A stretch of 64,000 bases of DNA from Galerina marginata (GCA_023014335.1 JAECYW010000036.1:186001-250000), one strand, 5' to 3'; shown: positions 1-12,266, counted from the first letter of the stretch. The notes: generated by a model not told the origin, from the sequence alone. Program-made: numbers and translations.

Positions 1-384
1 AGCTAAAGAATGGCAACTAACACCGAAATCGTTGAGAAGTGAATACCAACCGTACGCCGTGCAAAGCGACCTGGATTGCTTGCGGGCACCGCTGTTAGAA
101 TTATTGCACAAGATATCGCTTGCAGGCAATCACGGCGGTTCCATTCCTTTCCAGTTCCTTTTTTAATTTCCCTTGAATCGTAACACAATCCATTTTAAAT
201 CTACTTTTCGCCACTGAGAGCGGCTTTGTGTGCCGCTCATAAACCTCGATACATGACATCATCAGGTATATACTTCAATTGGTAGGTAAGGAATTCAGTC
301 AAAGGCTAGGAACGTATGGTAAATCAAATACGACAACAAAAGAGAAATTCTTTTTTGTTGTCAAAGAATACGACTACAAAATTC
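1..384. other. Left-edge intergenic sequence
   Basis: No gene could be supported here. Short open frames exist on both strands but lack conserved motifs or convincing splice signals. The right part is the 3' flank of the minus-strand RING gene. Confidence 0.5.
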
Positions 385-1196
385 TCACCGCGGTTTGGGC
401 TCTGAGCATGAAAAATTACAGATCTTACACCGATACTTTGCTGCATACTTGTTTGAGCCTGCTCCGGAAAACTCGTGGTACCCGTCAGATGCAGTACACT
501 CCGGGACGGCCGTCTCTTGTGGGCGACGCCGTCCGATACAGCGGATCTCATTCCCCCTTCTCGTCGCCCTCTCTGTAGGACGTTCCGGGCTGACTGGCTG
601 TACGACAATTTGACGTTCCTGCAACGTATGAATCTCAGCTCTCGCTCGCCTATGATCGGCCACCTCCTGATGGTACTCCAAAGCAAGATCCGAGAAATTC
701 TGCTGCGCTTCCCTAATTTCTCTCTCCTGACTGCGAATGAGAGCATCCTTCGCCGGAAGGGTGACGTTGATCACGGCCCTCGCTTCGGCCAATTGGGCTC
801 TCAGACTTTCTACCTCCGACTCCCTAGCGGCGAGCTGGTCCTGAAGAGATTGCACATCAGGCGCAGGCGCAGGTGTGGTTTGATTGAGGAAGATTCGGCG
901 AATTTGAGCTTGGCCAGCGCCTGAAAGCAGCGGAACGACACGGTCTATGAGGTTGAGTATTCGTGAAAGGATCGTCAATGACTTACCCGTAACTCTGCGA
1001 CAATTAGGACAAGTCACAGACCAATTTCCTCCTGGGCCTCTCGTCGGGAGGCGACTAGCGCATGGTTCGCAGTAACAGTGACCTAAATAAAATGAGAAGT
1101 GAGTCTTAATAACTTAACGAATCTTGAATTATATATACCGCATGGAAGAGAATATACATGGTCTCCCATGGCCTCGAAACATATTTGACACTCCAT
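385..1196 (-). CDS. RING-HC finger protein with coiled-coil, two exons
   Basis: Predicted E3-ubiquitin-ligase-like protein of 251 aa. Exon 1 is 1196-1139 and exon 2 is 1082-385. The 56-nt intron (1138-1083) runs from GTATAT to TTTAG, and splicing joins the two halves of the zinc finger in frame. Cysteine and histidine spacing in the first 50 residues is C3-x2-C6-x12-C19-x-H21-x2-C24-x2-C27, then C45-x2-C48. This is a complete C3HC4 RING with the PCGHCYCEPC core, made only by the splice. Residues about 85-160 are rich in E, Q, R and L and look like a coiled coil. The C-terminus has a further C-x2-C pair (RCKICNFSC) of unknown use. RING proteins usually recruit an E2 enzyme; target and location are unknown. 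The open frame in exon 2 has an internal ATG at 1017, but starting there would lose most of the RING. Confidence 0.75.
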
Positions 1197-2189
1197 GTAC
1201 CAAAAATTGGGTAAGTAGACGGTGGAGTGGTTCAGATTTTGCAGATCGAGATGGGAGGGAAAAGAGAGCTATCTGATATATTTCGAAGTCCGAGTCCTTT
1301 CATGCAGACAAAGAACAAATGCCTCCGAAATGCGCATTGACCACGTGAGTAATGGCGTTGTTGAGCCTGGGTCAACCCAGAAACCCGGTGTGGAGAGGCG
1401 ATATGACTGACAGAATATAAATGCAGAGATAAACGCACAAAGATTTGTTTGCATGGCCAAGCAGATGAGTTTAAATCGTCATGATACGCTCACATTGAGG
1501 CCCGGATAATATTTAAACTCTAAAAGGGACCAAAAAACGGAAGGAATTGAAAACAGAACAGAGAGATTGCTCTTGGATAAGCGAAAAGAAAGGCCGTTGA
1601 AAAATCTCGATGCCTGGAAGAGGAAATGCGTTGTCACCGAGTTGTTTTCACGCAAGGAGTTAAAGAGAATATTCACCAATGCTCAAAAGTCTACAGAAGG
1701 CGACATCCAGCTGAGCCTCCGATAACTAGGGCTAAGACAAATCGAGTCAGAAGTAGAAAACGTTTGTGGTCGGACTTACGAAGTTGACGGGAAAATCGCC
1801 CATACACATCGCGATGATAAAGCCGGACAAAGAATTTCAAAGGTGCAGATAATCTTTCAGAAAAGAAATATATAAGAAATTCGTGTTCTTCCCGTCTGGA
1901 AATCGAGGTTGTGTCGATCAGAAGACACCTAAAGTATAGTAGACAAAGAGTACCTAAACGTCGGTCACCTCCAACTCAATCGCACGTCATAATAGAGATC
2001 TTAAGGTTGCGGTAGTCGAAGAGGGAATTATCAAAAAAACTGAACACAGATACAAGTAAGTGTTTGTAACGATAAAATAATTATGGTTACATACAGGTGG
2101 ACGACAGGGAGGAATGAGGCCCAAGCTATGCTTGCCAAGAGAGGGGACGAATATAATGGAGGAGGAGACGAAGAACAGCTGGGGCTGGC
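1197..2189. other. Intergenic, no gene recognised
   Basis: About 1 kb upstream of the RING gene. The open frames are under 70 codons, without motifs or clean splice pairs. It probably holds the RING promoter. Nothing else could be supported. Confidence 0.4.
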
Positions 2190-2800
2190 TAGCTGGATGT
2201 ACCTGGAACTTGAAAAGGGTGGATGACGATGGCCAGGTGACAGCAGAAAGGAACGTCCTTCGACTCAGGACGACACAAGTTCGCATAAGCATTCGTTGCG
2301 ACATCATCGTTTACGTCCATCCTCGGCATGGTTGAAGGGAGAATGGCGAATAACGTGAGGTGGGCTTCACGCTCAGAAAGAGGCGGTTGAAGCTGGGCTG
2401 GGATAACGGATACGGATGGGTATAGGCTTTGGAGATACAATTTTATCGGCAGCCGTCAAGTGGGGAAAGCTGCTGAAGAAGGAAGAGTGCGAATGCCGGT
2501 GGAACGGACGCGGGAACTAATTCGCTTGGCTGAGTCGTCGCGTCACTGTTACGAGTGTGAAGCTGATACTAACGACGATGTCATTCGCATGGATCCGTGG
2601 CGGTGCGAGAGAGGGTTAGGAACGCTCCTGAACTTCTCGAGGTTGACACTGAGGCTACAGATATATAGCATCGGAGGACTGATGTGGGAAGGTGTATAGT
2701 ACTAGTCATAGTCGCGAGTCGTTTGCAAAGACCCTAAAGAAGAAAAGAGGCACGAATAAGCTTCTTCGTCATTCATAAAGCACACTGAGCGTATAAAGCT
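2190..2800. repeat. Diverged interspersed repeat, copy A
   Basis: Matches copies B (8490-9690) and C (15780-16545) by eye. Shared blocks include the GCCAGGTG-CAGCAGAA stretch (A and B), the CGCTCAGAAAGAGG block (A and C), the block around 2560-2660 with GGTTAGGAACG and CTCGAGGTTGA, and CACGAATAAGCTTC near 2750 (A and B). On the minus strand of A and C a proline-rich frame is also shared (QPPLSE). No terminal repeats or target duplication were found, so the element class is unknown. Divergence is high and the boundaries are approximate. Confidence 0.55.
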
Positions 2801-3044
2801 AACCTGTCGTCTATGACCTACCAAGAAGAAAAGAGCTAACCAACTGACGGAGGGCCTAGTGAGAAGACGATCGGGTTGATTCAAATTTCAAGCAATCGAA
2901 TAGTCGACTACGGCAGGAGAATGTTATACTTTGAGTAATTGAGCAGTGAAATAAAGAGCGCGACTGGTATGCATGCTAAGAGAGCGTAAGTCGCGTTAAA
3001 ATTTGTTGTAGGACGTAGGATCTGGAGGTGGAAGAAAAGATGGC

Positions 3045-3523
3045 TAGTGTGGCGGGAAATAGCCTGCCGACCTGCTTCGCTGGGCAAATTTGCCGGACCC
3101 GGGCGGAGGTCCAAATTCGCAGGGGTGAATTTCGGCTAATTTGCAGGCAGGGGGCCGGGGGCGCAGCCCCCGGGAGCTCAAGCTAATTTGCGCAAATTAG
3201 CCCTGCAAAATAGAGAAAATTCCAATTTTGCACGCGAAATAGCTCAACGGTTTGGTACGGTTTTGGACACAACTAAATTCTGTCAGCGAGTAACATGGTG
3301 CCTCAAGTGTTCTATTTTTTTGGCAGCCATCTTGCGTCTCTCACCGACAAATTTGGAAGTACTGGTCATGTATTGGTCCGCATCTGAGGGTATAGTGAGG
3401 TAGCAAATTTGCCCTATTTCGCACCTCCTTCCCCGGGGATCCGGTCGGACCTGCAAATTAGCCGCAAATTAGCAGGGCTAATTTGCAGGTGCAATTTTCA
3501 CAGGTCTATTTCCCGCCACACTA
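3045..3523. mobile_element. Non-autonomous hAT-type MITE, 479 bp
   Basis: Perfect 18-bp terminal inverted repeats, TAGTGTGGCGGGAAATAG at the left end and its exact complement at the right (3506-3523). The element is flanked by a perfect 8-bp direct repeat AAGATGGC at 3037-3044 and 3524-3531. An 8-bp duplication and termini fitting YARNG are hallmarks of the hAT superfamily. There is no transposase; the interior is full of subterminal GCAAATTAG/CTAATTTGC motifs in both orientations, including an 18-bp perfect palindrome at 3183-3200, plausible transposase-binding sites. Intact ends suggest it is fairly recent. It needs a transposase in trans. Confidence 0.88.
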
Positions 3524-3531
3524 AAGATGGC

Positions 3532-4374
3532 ATCCTCACCGCTCAGAGATCAAATATTTGGTTCGGAAGGCAAACCAAACAGAATTGATTACATACACAG
3601 CATTCTATTTTCGGAAGTCTGTCCCTAAAGCTATCAACAACGCGACGGTCTAATGGCAAGGTACGGTGTTCACTGCTGGGAGGCGCGGAGTCTACAGCAC
3701 AAACAACCTAACGTGCCTTCTACTCGAGTATTACAACGCACTGTCCCATTTCCTCCTTCCATAAACTATCAGTTCCGAGTTCACAGGCACCGACGCCAAC
3801 CGACGCTGATTCGTGATTGTTGACCGCTCAACGCTTCACGCGGACTTGGTCAATCTGGTTTTTATTTAAAAGAAAAGATACATGTAATGCAGCAACACTT
3901 GTAGCGTATAAAGGACCCCTACATGCGGTGGAGAAGAGAGACGCGGAATAAATCAGGAAAGTAATGACACAGCTCGAAGTAAGTAGCCTGGATACACAAG
4001 CGAGTTCAATGCGAGATAGAGAGAGTAGCCAAGTGAACGTGCCCTGTAATTATTTCATGTAGCTCAGGGATCCACGAAAATAAAGGCGAACTATGACTAG
4101 GCTTTGAGATTCAGAATCGCGTCAAGACCCACGGACCACCACTCACGAAGGACACGGCATCTTCGAAAGAAGTTTCTTATCATGAAATCTTTACAGTTTA
4201 ATACAATTGAACCTCGCATACGCTACCCACGAAGCAGGAAGGGGAACTACAACACTAAAGTAAGACCAAGGAGGACGAACCCAAGGCTGGTGAGAATTCC
4301 GGATACGGTGAACAACCTTGAATATAGTGTTTAGATTTTAGTCTATGCCTTACGGTTATAACGAGAAAAATTTC
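3532..4374. other. Intergenic, no gene recognised
   Basis: Lies between the MITE and the 3' end of the HsbA-like gene. One basic plus-strand frame at 4104-4334 has no homology I recognise and no splice or start context. Nothing else is visible. Confidence 0.4.
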
Positions 4375-4979
4375 TTACAATCCAGAGACGAGAGTAAGGA
4401 CACCAGCGATGACGATATTCAATCCGATAAGAACCTCGTTGATAGCAACGCCAAGGCCAAGCTCGGCCAAAATTATTGACAGTTCCGGGACGAGTACTTG
4501 AACGGCGTCCAAAGCGACAGAAACATCCTGAAGTGCGAGAAAGCTGAGGGTCAAAATTCTCGCAATAGTGACGAGGCTTGGCTTACCGAAATTGTAGACG
4601 AGATTGAATTCGCAACTTGCTGAGCATCGCTTTGAGAGGAAGAGCGGACAGGGCTCATGACGTTCAAGGATGAACTAGCTTTGTTGAAGGCGGTAACGAG
4701 TTGGGAAGCAAGGGGAGTGACCGATGCTTGAGTCGCCTTATTGCTCGACACCAGAGCATCTAGAAAAAATTGAGTTCAGCTAATGTATAAGCCTAAACAT
4801 GGTGGTGGCGTACTCAGCTGGGGGATAATCGCCGCCGTAGAACTCTGGAGGGTGGTCATGACGGTCATGACATCAGCTACGTCGGTAGCACGTTTCTCGA
4901 CCTCAACGGGAGCTGGGCTAGCATAAGCTCCGAGGGCGCTCATGGCCAAGAAAGAGATGAAGAATCGAGAGGCGAACAT
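4375..4979 (-). CDS. Secreted helical protein, HsbA-like (hydrophobic surface-binding)
   Basis: Predicted 163-aa secreted protein. The exons are 4979-4814, 4759-4587 and 4527-4375; introns of 54 and 59 nt start with GTACGC and GTAAGC and keep frame. The protein opens with a signal peptide (FFISFLAMSALGAYAS) and then a possible Kex2 site (VEKR) near residue 30. The rest is Ala/Ser/Val/Leu-rich and helical, with no cysteine in the mature part. Helices such as DVADVMTVMTTLQ and SDAQQVANSISSTIS, with this length and composition, resemble the fungal HsbA/cell-wall galactomannoprotein group (PF12296). Those proteins coat hydrophobic surfaces or sit in the wall. The last third is unusually hydrophobic for the family and could be membrane-associating. 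A TATA box lies about 80 nt upstream. Identity as a secreted protein is strong; the family name is moderate. Confidence 0.72.
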
Positions 4980-5055
4980 ATTAATAAACTGTTAAGTTGG
5001 GAACTAGGGCTGAAGGCGAGATGCTGTCAGTTGTTGAATGTTCAAATTTCAGTCG

Positions 5056-5064
5056 CCTTTTATA
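5056..5064 (-). promoter_or_regulatory. TATA box of the HsbA-like gene
   Basis: On the minus strand this reads TATAAAAGG, a near-perfect TATA element 77 nt upstream of the ATG at 4979. It supports both the strand and the chosen start. Confidence 0.6.
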
Positions 5065-8000
5065 TGTTTTCCGGAATGGTAATGAAAACATACTTCCAGA
5101 AAACATACCAGTCCGGTGCCCACAAGAACTCGACGAATACCTCAGAAATGTCGCAAAAGACCTCATCATCTCGCAGGATTTTGGCAGGCTCCACAACTGC
5201 ATGCTCAATGCCCACCGTTTCGCAAAAAAAGAAGTGATAAATGAAAGACAAGAATACCTATGAACAGCCTGGAACAACATCTCGCCACGCTGTCGACTCG
5301 AAACAAGGGAAACAGCGAGGAATCGAGGGCTCTGAGCTCTGATAATGCGGGCCCAAGCGAAAGGGAAGGTAAAATCTATTGTCCAATTTTATCCGCTGCA
5401 CAGCGATGCTAAATACGAGAGGCAACTAATTTGTTTTACTGGAACGTTGAAGTCCTGGAAAGTTCTAGACTTACCAACGTGTTTTACCCGACATCATTTC
5501 AAATTTAGCTACCAGAGGGAAAAATCCTCTAAACCACAGGAATACTCGTGAGGATCAAATTACCAGAATTCAAGCCGATGCAAACTATTAAATCATCTCC
5601 GCTTGAAGACCGAGGCAACTTTAAAATTAAAACCTTTATCACGCTAGCCTAGGCAGCATTGAATCTTATCTTGTTCTGTTTATAGCTGACCGATACTGAC
5701 CACAAAATATTTCAGCTATACAGCTCAAAGTTCGATGCTGTCCGTCATTAGTTCCGATAATGGCCCTCACAGCTCAGAACAATTCGATGCTTTCTGATCA
5801 TTAGTGGAGGCGTGAGTGTTCCAAAAAACAACATAATCACGGAGCCTTCACCAAGAGGCTCCAACGTGGGAGGACAATGGCAGACGGTGAGTACCTTGGA
5901 GCAGGATAAAGTTATACGCCCCAGAATTTCGTTCGAAGGGGGAAGTTGAGAACGGAAGATCGAGTGTCTGATCCGACAACTACTGACGAACTGCCAAGTG
6001 TGAGATGAAAAGGTCGTCATACCTTAACGCATATCTGATAACGCAAACCGAAGGACAATCACGCCATATTGGCTGCAGTGTACTAAAATAGAGAGGTAGA
6101 ATGAATTTCCGTTGCAAATGTACCTGAATATGCTATGATTGGGTAGTCTTTTCGTGTTCTGTCTGGAGAAGATAATCTTACTAGCTACCAATGAAGCGAG
6201 TAAGCGCCGGAAAGACTTAGCGCCCGTGAGTGGCGCAAGTTGAAAATCATGGAAACGAAGGTAGGGTGGTAAACCTACAACAAATTGTCCATATGGTTTT
6301 TTGGGGCTGATGTCGGAGCCATCCGCTGGACCGGTGATGCCTGCCACGAATATGTGGGCTAATTTTATGGCTTAGCAGCCCATTGGTGAATGCCGTAGAT
6401 TAAAATAAGCAACCAACCAAACCTGTAAGCCGTTCGTCCAATGAATCCACGTGCAGAATCCAGATAATGGGAAGGAAATTGCCAGCCCTCCGCGGATTAA
6501 GACTGTCGGACTCTAAGAAATGCAAGCTAATCGACTACACGGATACAAGGTGCAGACGCTCCCAAGACGCTCCCGCTAAGCTCGTGGAATTCAAAGATTT
6601 CAATATACAATATTTTCCTCACCACTCCACTTTGAGTGGGCATTGAAGGGAGGCGTACTATCACGACAATCGATATAGAGTTCGCCGGGGTTCAGTGTTG
6701 CCGTTACCCGTTGACTGTACCTGGATGCCTGGAGCTTCGGGGGTGATGATGTGGGTCTGACTCCTCGGATCACAACTTTTGACTCGATATATATACATTT
6801 TTCAACGAAAGGAGGTTATTCATGGTATAGAAACTTAAAATTCCCATATCTTTCTTGCTCAATAGTCATTTCTTACACAGTCGTTATCTTTGGCATTGCC
6901 TTTTCTGGCGATCCGCAGTCCCTTCGACTCTCTTGCTTTCAAACCCTTCGTCAAAATCCTTTACCACTCCACAACATCCTGATTATCATGTTCGTATCTG
7001 AGAAGGGTCGAGGCCATCTTGAGACATGCAGCTCAAGCAGCCCGGGAAGTGGACGTCGTAAAAAGCGAGTTTTTCGCATACATCGTGACTATTAGCTCTG
7101 TATCCTCAACGCCACGTCTATATTTGTTGTCAATACAAATTAGTGTAGGTTAGTAGGGTGTATGACATGTCCTACAGACGAATTATCGTCCATTGAATGG
7201 CACAGCTACTCGAGTTTCAGATTTAATCAACATTTATTGACTCTCTATTTGTGTTGGTGGACTCTCCTTCTTGCACGCGTCAGGACAGATATATTAGGGC
7301 TCGAAAATAAGAAGTAAAATAACCAATAGATATCTTCCTATGTTCGATCAGGTCCATATAAAGGCCAATTGACCAGAAAACAGCCTGACTAGTTGTTTAA
7401 GATTACGACTATCGTAATCTGTCGTTGTCTGTCAGGAATGAAGCCTACTTAGACTGAGTTGGCCTTCGAAGGGACCGCGCCAAAGGTGCCCTTCACTCTA
7501 AATTAAGGACTAAAAACGAGGAAGATCAGAATTTGAATCGTTTTGAATCGATAAAATAAATGTATCATTACATTCACGCTACGCACATGCCAGCTATTAT
7601 GAGCCCGTCGCTAAATCAGTACAATTGACGTGTTGCTTAAGTCAGTTCTGAATTGGTGTCTGTGCTTGAGGTATTGACATTCACGACCCCGGGGTCTCAA
7701 GACCGATGTTTTTGAGTTGGTGCTATATTCAGACTCGTGGCTGTCGCACCAATAAGCAACATTGTCAAATGTTATCCTTAGAAATAGGACGATTCGACGC
7801 ACCAGGAGTCAACAAACGCAAGTCTCCAAGGCGAAGCTAGAACGGAGGTCGCAGTTAAAAGTTGAACAATCCAGAAGTCCATGGAAACGTGAAGAAGTGA
7901 AGAAGGTAAGCAGTAGGCAGCGGCTGAACCGCCGTCACATCAACGAAGAGCAAGGCTGGAAGATACAAGAGGCGATACTCAACATTGTGGGGAGCGCTCC

Positions 8001-8489
8001 CGCACCCGGCGCCCCAAACACCCAATATGTAGCCCATCAGCAGCCCCGCATCACGAATCGACTCCATCCCCCCTTCCCTTCCCCCGACTGGTTCCAATAC
8101 GTCAACGGTCATCTCGTTGCACAATTGCGGGAGCGGCCTGCATGTGTCACGTTGGACCGGACAGAGAAAGGTCATGCAGGAAGGGAAGGGTAAGGCGGAG
8201 CCAACCACCCACGAAAGCGAGTTCAATATGAGGGCCAGTCGTTCTGCATCAGGAAGGAACAGCAAAAAGCAGAAAGAAGAGCCGCTGGCCCATTGTTCGT
8301 TTGGTGGCAGGATACAGGGATTTTGAAACATAAAGACTGAAAAAAGTAGGCAGATATCCCCACAGTAGGCGGATAAGCGAACGTCACCGACGCTAGTACC
8401 AAAACGAGCACGAGCACCGCCTCGCACGCACAAGTCAACCAACGAGTCGATCGCCAATGGGATTCGCTACCCCGCCTTCGGGGCGGGCA
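5065..8489. other. Long stretch without recognisable genes
   Basis: About 3.4 kb. The longest frames (plus 7762-8193; minus 7855-8457, 200 codons; minus 6024-6347) overlap or oppose each other and show no conserved motif, signal peptide or consistent splice structure. The minus 6024-6347 frame begins with GTG, not ATG. A TTCGG-loop hairpin lies at 8471-8487. I could not support a gene. Confidence 0.4.
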
Positions 8490-9690
8490 CAGTAACAGCT
8501 GGCCACAATGCCAGGTGGCAGCAGAAGGAAGGAAATATTCCTCGAGCCAGGAAGATGCGAGTTCGCATTCCTCGTGTTATCGCTTCCATCGGGCACCCCA
8601 ATCTGAACAACATCTTTTTTTCTCCTCATCGCCCGCTCCACCGTGCACCAGCTTAGGAGCAGGCACTATATTCTCCCCCTATCGTCGCCCACGTCCGCAC
8701 TCGCGTCGCTCCTACTCCCCACATCTAACCCTGCCACCGCCGTCGTCATCACATTCGAAACATTATGGATTGACGTTCAAACTTCGTATGAAAGCCGCCA
8801 GCTTCGTGGGCAAACACTAGCCCCACCAGCACACCGTCATCCTCTTCAGATCTGGCAGGTTTAGAGGTTCGCAACGGCCCGGCGGATGTTGAGAAGATGA
8901 ATGTGAAGAATTGGCTACTACTGGCTATGGGCGATAACGACGATGACGGTCCCTGCAGCTGGGGATGCTGATGCGGCTGCCAGCATCGTTGGACCGCAGT
9001 CTGATCGGAGTGAGGGATGACGAGGTGCTCCTCTAGACAGGCACGGCTCAGTGATGAGTTCGAAGAGATTTCCCGATGTCACCGTTGATGATCGTAGAAA
9101 AACATGAGATGGGCGACTCCAACATCGCCTGGACTTTGACGCGATGGCGGCCAGAAGGGGGTTAGGGTTCATGAGTGTGATGCTGATCCTAACGATAATT
9201 TAATTCGCGTGGCTCCACCCCGTCGCAGAAGAAGGTTAGGAACGATCCTGGGCCTCTCGTGGTTGATGTTGAGGTAGCAGTACTAGCAGGGTATACCGTC
9301 AGAAAACCAACACATAAGGAGCGCAGTTTGCTCGAACTAAGGGTAAATAAACCCTATAAGAGGATGAAAAGAACACGAATAAGCTTCCTCGTCGCAGATA
9401 GCCTACTTTTGGCACGAGCTTACAGCTAAGACAAACCATGGAGGCAGAGTTGATCAGGACATTGACATAGGACGAGGGCGGTCAGGACGATTCACGCAGT
9501 GGTCCATTGCCGGTTTGGCGCGAAAATGTTTCATCAGGTGCAGTGAAAGAATATCGACTGCCGTGCGTGATAGCAAAGAGTGTAAGACGCGGTATGCGTA
9601 CGCGTCTTGTTGATGGAGGCTGGAGTAACTGGGAGAGCTCAAATGTTTGCTTCGGGAGGCGAACCAAATACTTAGATAAGATAAGACAAA
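8490..9690. repeat. Diverged interspersed repeat, copy B
   Basis: The longest match is to copy C. B 9110-9690 and C 15975-16545 align almost throughout: GGTTCATGAGTGTGATGC, ATTCGCGTGGCTCCACC, GGTATACCG, and GGGAGGCGAACCAAATACTT near the right end. Copy A shares the GCCAGGTG-CAGCAGAA block and the CACGAATAAGCTTC block. No intact long protein is encoded. It may be an old duplicated genic segment or an unclassified element. Confidence 0.6.
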
Positions 9691-10079
9691 TTCCTACACT
9701 CGGGAGACGGCGCGGCTATGGGCCTGACACCATAGCAGTCATAGTCATCTATTTTCACCCGTACCGTAACCGTCGAGAGGTTTGAAGCAACCTTTACGGT
9801 ACAGGTCGGTGCTAAACTGAGCCGTCGGCACCCGTACAGCCCAATGGTAGCCAAAATCAGAAAGGATGGCCGACTTAATGTTTAGATTGGAACCAGGAGG
9901 GTTGGAACACATGTTCGACATAACTACCAATCAAAACGGTTATGCTACCAATCACTGTCTAGATTGTGATTGTTCCAGGTAATAAATACTAAAAGAATTT
10001 TTGGGATTTTTGAATAAAACATGACGAAGGTAAAAAGCGAATCAAATAACATCTATGCCAAGTATTCCAGATGAATTCC

Positions 10080-11112
10080 CTAGGCGAACATATTTTCGGC
10101 TTGTTGGACGGCCTTCTGCTTGGTCTCGGCTTTCAGTCCACTCATGACACTTTCGCGAGGCTTGAAAGTGCGGCTATAATATTCTGATTTTAATAGATAT
10201 TAGATATCAGCACCAAACATTAATGAGGATCCTGGATATCACTAACCACCGGTAATACCATTCGTGTCTTCCTGAACAAAGAGCACGCGATCAGACTGAG
10301 ACCAAGCATGGAGTTGGATGCGATACACCTGATAAGAACAGTCAGTAAGCGCAACCTAAGAGCACTAACACGGGCAGTCCCAACCTGGAAGTGAGGATGA
10401 GCTTGGTCAGGGAAGCGTAGAACACCAATATCAACAATAGTCTTCTCGTGCCTTTCCTTCTTCCCGAAAAAACTCTCGAAGCTGTCGACCGTCGCACCAG
10501 TCTGCGCCACGATCTCGGCAAGGACGTGGATATCAATCTTGGTAGAGTCAAGAACATCCTTGTTGCTAATGAGCCCGCCAAACCAAGCTTCAACCTAGGT
10601 GAGGGTCAGGGTGTATCACCGTGACAGACAGTGGAATCGTGCGTATTTACCTCTTTAACAATAGCGGTGTCCGGAGATCCATCAAACTTGAAAACATTTG
10701 TTCCTTTTTTAATTATCTGGTCCGAACGACTGATCGCGTCGGTTTCAGGCTCAAGCAGGGGGTTCTGCATCAAGGTCGACATGATGTTTTCCCAGCTACG
10801 GTCCTCTGGCTTGAGCGCAGAGAGCGATTTCATCGTCCCAGCAATCATGATCTTGAGATTGTCGTCCATGCATTTTATGGCGGCGCTTGTAAGTTTGCCT
10901 TGGGGACCGTACGACGGAGCGAGGTCGAGGTGAAGATGGTCATCTCGAGTAACGTCTTTGACATCCATCTAATGTTTGCATCGTTAGTTATTTTGGGTAG
11001 TAGTGGTGATAAAGTTAGAACATACTTTGCTGAAGTCAAATCCCTTGACCATGTCACCAATTGACTTCTCGCTACCAAAGACGGCCTTGAGAGAGACTGG
11101 GTTGATAGCCAT
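10080..11112 (-). CDS. Unrecognised 264-aa protein, complete paralogue of a head-to-head pair
   Basis: Five exons: 11112-11026, 10968-10651, 10594-10385, 10328-10243 and 10173-10080. The introns are 56-69 nt and frame holds throughout, ending in TAG. The protein has no signal peptide, no membrane segment and no cysteine-rich region. It is mixed alpha/beta with short motifs GFDFSK, TSAAIKCMDDNLK, RSWENI, GTNVFKFDGSPD, VVDIGVLRFPD-like (TIVDIGVLRFPD) and VLFVQEDTNGITG. I have the impression of a widespread but unnamed Agaricomycete family and give no function. The divergent gene at 12350 is a close paralogue with identical first-intron position and identical exon-2 length (318 nt). A TATA-like box lies about 95 nt upstream. 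Confidence 0.8.
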
Positions 11113-11206
11113 TCTGAGTTATTAGAATTAATGTTGTTGAACTGAAAAGCTGAGGCGAGAGAAGGCAGATTGACACTTGCTGCTTGAAGCTGGCACCTAT
11201 CCCCTG

Positions 11207-11214
11207 TATATATA
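11207..11214 (-). promoter_or_regulatory. TATA-like box and conserved leader of the 10080-11112 gene
   Basis: TATATATA, 95 nt upstream of the ATG at 11112. Between box and start, at about 11165-11195, is a GCCAGCTTCAAGCAGCAA stretch. The same motif (GCCAACTTTGAGCAGCAA) sits at the equivalent place of the divergent paralogue, so the promoter was duplicated with the gene. Confidence 0.5.
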
Positions 11215-12258
11215 CTCTTCTTTAACACCCGTAATGCACCCAATCGGCACATTGTCATTTAAGGTTGGAAACAACAGACATTTCCATAATAAAATCCCTG
11301 AAATATGTCTAGTCAAACAAGATATCTTTCTGGAACCACTTGGCTTCTATCATGCCCTTGTGTTCAAACTAACCGCCTCAATATTCCTCCCTTCAACATT
11401 TTTACTCCGTGGAAACAAGTCTTGAAATTCAAATCCATTTACTTATTGCCTATAATGCCTTCATTAAGTAAGAGCGGTCTGCGTTAATGTTTACGTGCAA
11501 GTCGTGCGCAGCTTTTGCTCAACTCATGCGCTAATCTGCGCAAGTACTCAAGCTCGGCAGCGTCAACCAAGCCATCCGCTTGCATTGACCCATAGGGATC
11601 AGTAATAATAGAACTCATTCGACATTATTTGTGCTTTCGCTCAATCACTGCGCTCGGCTTCGAGTCTCAGGAATCGCCAAATGCGAGAATTTATCCGCAG
11701 GCAGCTGCCACAACTCTTCTCCAATGTGTCAGCGATGAGAAAGCCTACTCGAACTGGGTTTGCCAACTCGTTGTTCTATGGATTATATGATATAGTGCAA
11801 CCTGAGGAAATTTATTGAAAGTTGTACAAGGTTTCCAAGGGGCCGACGGCTACCAACGTCAAGATATTATGAAGGATTGTCTTATGTCCTGGCCTATGTC
11901 CTTGTCGTCGGTTTTTTAAATTTTCGAGTCATTTGGCTTAGCCAAGCTGCCATCGCTTCTGCACTGATACTCTGATGACCAGTTAGCCTCGCCGTAAACT
12001 AAGTCATCCGGGATCCCAGGAAGAATATTAGGGTAGTTGGTTTAAACATGACTTACACAAGCCTGAAAGAAAGCAGGATCGTAACTGCAGCGCTGTTGAA
12101 AGATTTCTCGAATCTATATTGACCCGGCACGGTTCAGATTTGTTATTATGGAAATATCTCTTAATTTGAATGACAACATGATTATTGGACGCATCGTGGC
12201 TGTTAAAATCGACGATTAATATGGATTAACGTCAACAATTTCGGCCTCGGGCTAGCTG
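11215..12258. other. Intergenic between head-to-head paralogues
   Basis: About 1 kb of shared upstream sequence. No open frame with support. It includes TGCGCA-type words near 11510-11550 like those at 50-52.7 kb. Confidence 0.4.
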
Positions 12259-12266
12259 TATAAATA
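12259..12266 (+). promoter_or_regulatory. TATA box of the 12350 paralogue
   Basis: TATAAATA, 84 nt upstream of the ATG at 12350, followed by the leader motif shared with the divergent paralogue. A TGACGTCA (CRE-like) site lies at about 12324-12331, between box and start. The promoter looks intact although the gene is truncated. Confidence 0.55.

Noticed and set aside
4997..5263. Plus-strand open frame of 88 codons (ELDEYLRNVAKDL) divergent from the HsbA-like gene
   Set aside because: It starts at TTG (ATG only at 5021), overlaps the TATA box and leader of the HsbA-like gene, and shows no family motif.
6024..6347. 107-codon minus-strand frame
   Set aside because: No ATG at its start; upstream stop is close and no motif is recognisable.
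7855..8457. 200-codon minus-strand frame
   Set aside because: Cys/Leu/Phe-rich low-information sequence opposing another open frame; no start context, splice structure or homology.
10080..11112. Idea that this family is a known toxin or lectin
   Set aside because: No motif supports it; cysteines, signal peptide and lectin-type repeats are absent. Left unnamed.
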